Origin: an uncultured Clostridia bacterium
GTDB lineage: Bacteria > Bacillota > Clostridia > Oscillospirales > Ruminococcaceae
Reading direction: 5' to 3'
NCBI GenBank assembly: GCA_947385505.1
Contig: CANDLP010000093.1
Span: forward strand, 1-8,104
Length of the DNA: 8,104 nt
The translations under genes and the position numbers were made by a program. Under the pieces are notes generated by a model. It saw only the letters and a program-made list of their open reading frames with translations, was not told the DNA's origin and ran no database searches. Below, piece after piece: positions 6,548 through 8,104 of the stretch. The first letter of the stretch is position 1, and every line of letters starts with the position of its first letter.

Positions 6548-7099
6548 ATAGAGATTTCGGAAAATAATTTGATAGAACTGGTAAAAACTGTGTTAAATTC
6601 AGCACAAAATAAATATGAAAATGAAAATGCGGACAATTACATTTTACGCTGTAAAAATGCCGAGGTGATATGGTATCAGCCTATGAAGCTTATAGCCTGT
6701 GTGCGTTTTATGGAAGATAAGAACAAAAATGAATATCATCTTTATAACAGGTGCGGCGCATATCTTTATCCCGGCGATACAGTCAAAGTTTATTATACCA
6801 CTAACGCGGCAAAAGGATGGATTGCCGTAAGAAGCGGCGTTCCCAATTATCTTAATGAATACGGACAGAATATATATGATACTGCTGTGACGATGAAGGA
6901 GACGATTGCTGCGAAACTGCCTGCTGTGAAGAAGCCGCCGCTAAACACAATGATACGGAAACCGTTGTCGTCGAGGAATGGACGGAGCGTATTGAAGGAA
7001 GCGAAGACGAGGTCAGGGAATATGAAGAAAGTCATAGCGGCGATCCGTTTACAAAAATACAATCTAATTCCGTATCATAATGACAGGGAGGAAAGATAA
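6548..7099 (+). CDS. Small phage protein, possibly baseplate beta-domain; probable -1 frameshift near 6886
   Basis: It follows the hub gene by 36 nt. The first canonical start is TTG 6569 (176 aa); the coding region may begin at ATA 6548, which adds IEISENN. Residues up to about 6880 look like a short helix (LIELVKTVLNSAQNKYE) and a beta-rich domain (AEVIWYQPMKLIACVRFM, then YLYPGDTVKVYYTT, then GWIAVRSG). The position after a hub gene and the 'PGDTVKVYY' strand would fit an OB-like baseplate or spike-base protein, but this is inference. After about 6886 the frame drawn here becomes basic and carries G in third positions. The -1 frame (6889-7077, stop 7078-7080) instead is acidic, with 33 of 63 codons starting with G against 13 of 63 in this frame. 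The real C-terminus is therefore probably the acidic one (VVVEEWTERIEGSEDEVREY), ending before the next gene's ribosome binding site. Confidence 0.6.
   Translation: MEISENNLIELVKTVLNSAQNKYENENADNYILRCKNAEVIWYQPMKLIACVRFMEDKNKNEYHLYNRCGAYLYPGDTVKVYYTTNAAKGWIAVRSGVPNYLNEYGQNIYDTAVTMKETIAAKLPAVKKPPLNTMIRKPLSSRNGRSVLKEAKTRSGNMKKVIAAIRLQKYNLIPYHNDREER
7085..7091 (+). promoter_or_regulatory. Ribosome binding site for the DUF6273-like gene
   Basis: AGGGAGG lies 10 nt before ATG 7102. It overlaps the end of the previous gene if that gene is read to 7099, but not if it ends at 7080 in the -1 frame. Confidence 0.7.
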
Positions 7100-7101
7100 T
7101 C

Positions 7102-8104
7102 ATGATAAAAACAGCGCTTGGCACAAAAGCTGTGGGCAGCACCATTATGCTTAAAGTAAACGGTAAAAACCGTGAATTTTTGATAGTACATCAGGGTAAA
7201 CCGTCCGATATTTACGATGACAGCTGTAACGGTACGTGGCTGCTGATGAAAGACATTTACGAAATACGTCAATGGCACACCGATAACTTAAATAATCTGG
7301 AAAACAGCGCAATACACAGCTACCTTAACAGTACATTCCTTGAACTGTTTGACGAAGAAACCCGTAGTCAAATCAAGGAAGTGAAGATCCCCTACCGCAA
7401 GGGGGGCGGCAAAGACGGGGCAAATCAGCAAGGAGCAGACGGGCTTGAAACAAAGATATTCCTGCTTAGCGGCTGTGAAGTTAACTTTAAGTATTCCTAT
7501 GTAGGTGCGGGGGAAGGAACGGCGCTGGATTATTTCAGCAAATGTGCAACATCGGCAGCTGACGGAAAACGCATTGCATATTACAATGGTGACGTCATGT
7601 CGTGGTGGCTTCGTTCGCCAAACATTAATAACACCACCGTCGTGTGGAGCTCCCAGACTGATGGCAGTTGCTATGGCAAATACCCAAATTATACCGGCGG
7701 TGTACGCCCCGCTTTGATACTTCCCTCTTCCTTCAGGATTTTCGATATGCCTTATTTGAGCAGTGTAGTAAAGGGCGTAACCGTTATTGCGGATTATGAT
7801 GAGATTTTGGAAATTCCTTATGACGGAATGTTCCACACCGTTACCGTCAGAAACCACACAGGAACTGTTACGGGAACTACAAGCGCATGGTTGGCTGCAC
7901 TTGATGATGAGTGTTATGAAGTTTATACATATAATACGGAAAATGATGAAGTAACGCTGCGCTGGCGAATAAATCCCATTACTGTTAAAAAACCCACAAT
8001 TGAACCCAAGGAATATGATTATGACGGAAGCGCAAGTTATTCATCATCTTATTATAAAATGCCGACTATCACCGGATATGATCCAAATATAATGACTGGG
8101 GAAG
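7102..8104 (+). CDS. DUF6273-like, probable C-type-lectin-fold receptor-binding protein (3' partial)
   Basis: At least 334 residues from ATG 7102, still open at the window end. Residues 1 to about 210 have the marks of DUF6273: an opening strand (LGTKAVGSTIMLKVNGKNREF), W-rich middle, 'SYLNSTFLELF' helix, 'IFLLSG', and the paired motifs WWLRSP (168-173) and GVRPAL (200-205). These two motifs recall the C-type-lectin/formylglycine-generating-enzyme fold used by several phage receptor-binding proteins; the fold call is an inference. Residues from about 215 onward are beta-rich and Ig-like (VTVIADYDEILEIPYDG, PTIEPKEYDYDG). No signal peptide or membrane helix is seen, as expected for a virion protein. 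Coming last after the hub and baseplate genes, it is probably a host-contact or decoration protein of the tail. Confidence 0.8.
   Translation, partial: MIKTALGTKAVGSTIMLKVNGKNREFLIVHQGKPSDIYDDSCNGTWLLMKDIYEIRQWHTDNLNNLENSAIHSYLNSTFLELFDEETRSQIKEVKIPYRKGGGKDGANQQGADGLETKIFLLSGCEVNFKYSYVGAGEGTALDYFSKCATSAADGKRIAYYNGDVMSWWLRSPNINNTTVVWSSQTDGSCYGKYPNYTGGVRPALILPSSFRIFDMPYLSSVVKGVTVIADYDEILEIPYDGMFHTVTVRNHTGTVTGTTSAWLAALDDECYEVYTYNTENDEVTLRWRINPITVKKPTIEPKEYDYDGSASYSSSYYKMPTITGYDPNIMTGE
7621..7713 (+). other. Candidate hypervariable region between WWLRSP and GVRPAL
   Basis: 31 codons run from just after WWLRSP through GVRPA. 25 of them end in a pyrimidine and 15 end in C (AAC, ACC, AGC, TGC, TAC, GGC), whereas flanking codons are mixed. 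NNY-rich runs at this place in a lectin-fold protein are what adenine mutagenesis of AAY template codons leaves behind in variable proteins of diversity-generating retroelements. No template repeat or reverse transcriptase is visible here, so this is a hypothesis. Confidence 0.35.

Noticed and set aside
7048..7078. TTTACA - 19 nt - TATCAT as a promoter for the DUF6273-like gene
   Set aside because: The two hexamers match the consensus 5 of 6 each, but the 19-nt spacer is long and it lies within AT-rich coding sequence. It is possible but not supported enough to annotate.
7288..7857. 189-aa reverse-strand open frame opposite the DUF6273-like gene
   Set aside because: The forward strand has the clear family motifs and ribosome binding site; the reverse frame is a shadow.

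Overview
The window looks like part of a prophage or phage tail/baseplate module from a low-to-moderate GC Bacillota host, most likely a gut Clostridia. The reasons are strong AGGAGG-type ribosome binding sites, rho-independent terminators with T-tracts, and tail and 'WWLRSP' proteins typical of clostridial phages. It is a contig end: the first 46 bases are Illumina library adapter, and biological sequence begins at about 47.

Layout, all on the + strand. (1) 47-408 is the 3' end of a gene with a winged-helix C-terminus (possibly Fic-family), closed by a terminator at 428-470. (2) 510-4310 encodes a 1266-aa tail/baseplate protein with a glycine-rich centre in which one Gly-rich unit appears nested inside another. 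(3) 4388-5233 is an Rpn/PD-(D/E)XK nuclease gene with its own promoter (4339-4367) and a strong terminator (5279-5318), arranged like a phage 'moron' cassette. It has a well-placed internal ribosome binding site and ATG (5021) that could make a 70-aa C-terminal product, as described for intragenic RpnS antitoxins. (4) 5333-6511 is a baseplate/tail-hub-like protein. (5) 6548-7099 is a small protein, possibly a baseplate beta-domain, whose acidic C-terminus lies in another frame. (6) 7102-8104 is a DUF6273-like, probably C-type-lectin-fold protein that runs off the window.

Inferred logic: genes 2, 4, 5 and 6 would build the tail tip and host-contact machinery. The Fic-like and Rpn genes are non-structural cargo embedded in that module. 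The two genes after the Rpn cassette have good Shine-Dalgarno sequences but no canonical in-frame start at normal spacing (ACG and ATA sit there instead), and the second also has an apparent -1 frameshift. This could mean prophage decay, unusual initiation, or sequence error; the untrimmed adapter makes error a live option. The last gene carries a pyrimidine-ending codon run between WWLRSP and GVRPAL, a candidate variable region of a diversity-generating retroelement, but no reverse transcriptase or template repeat is in the window.
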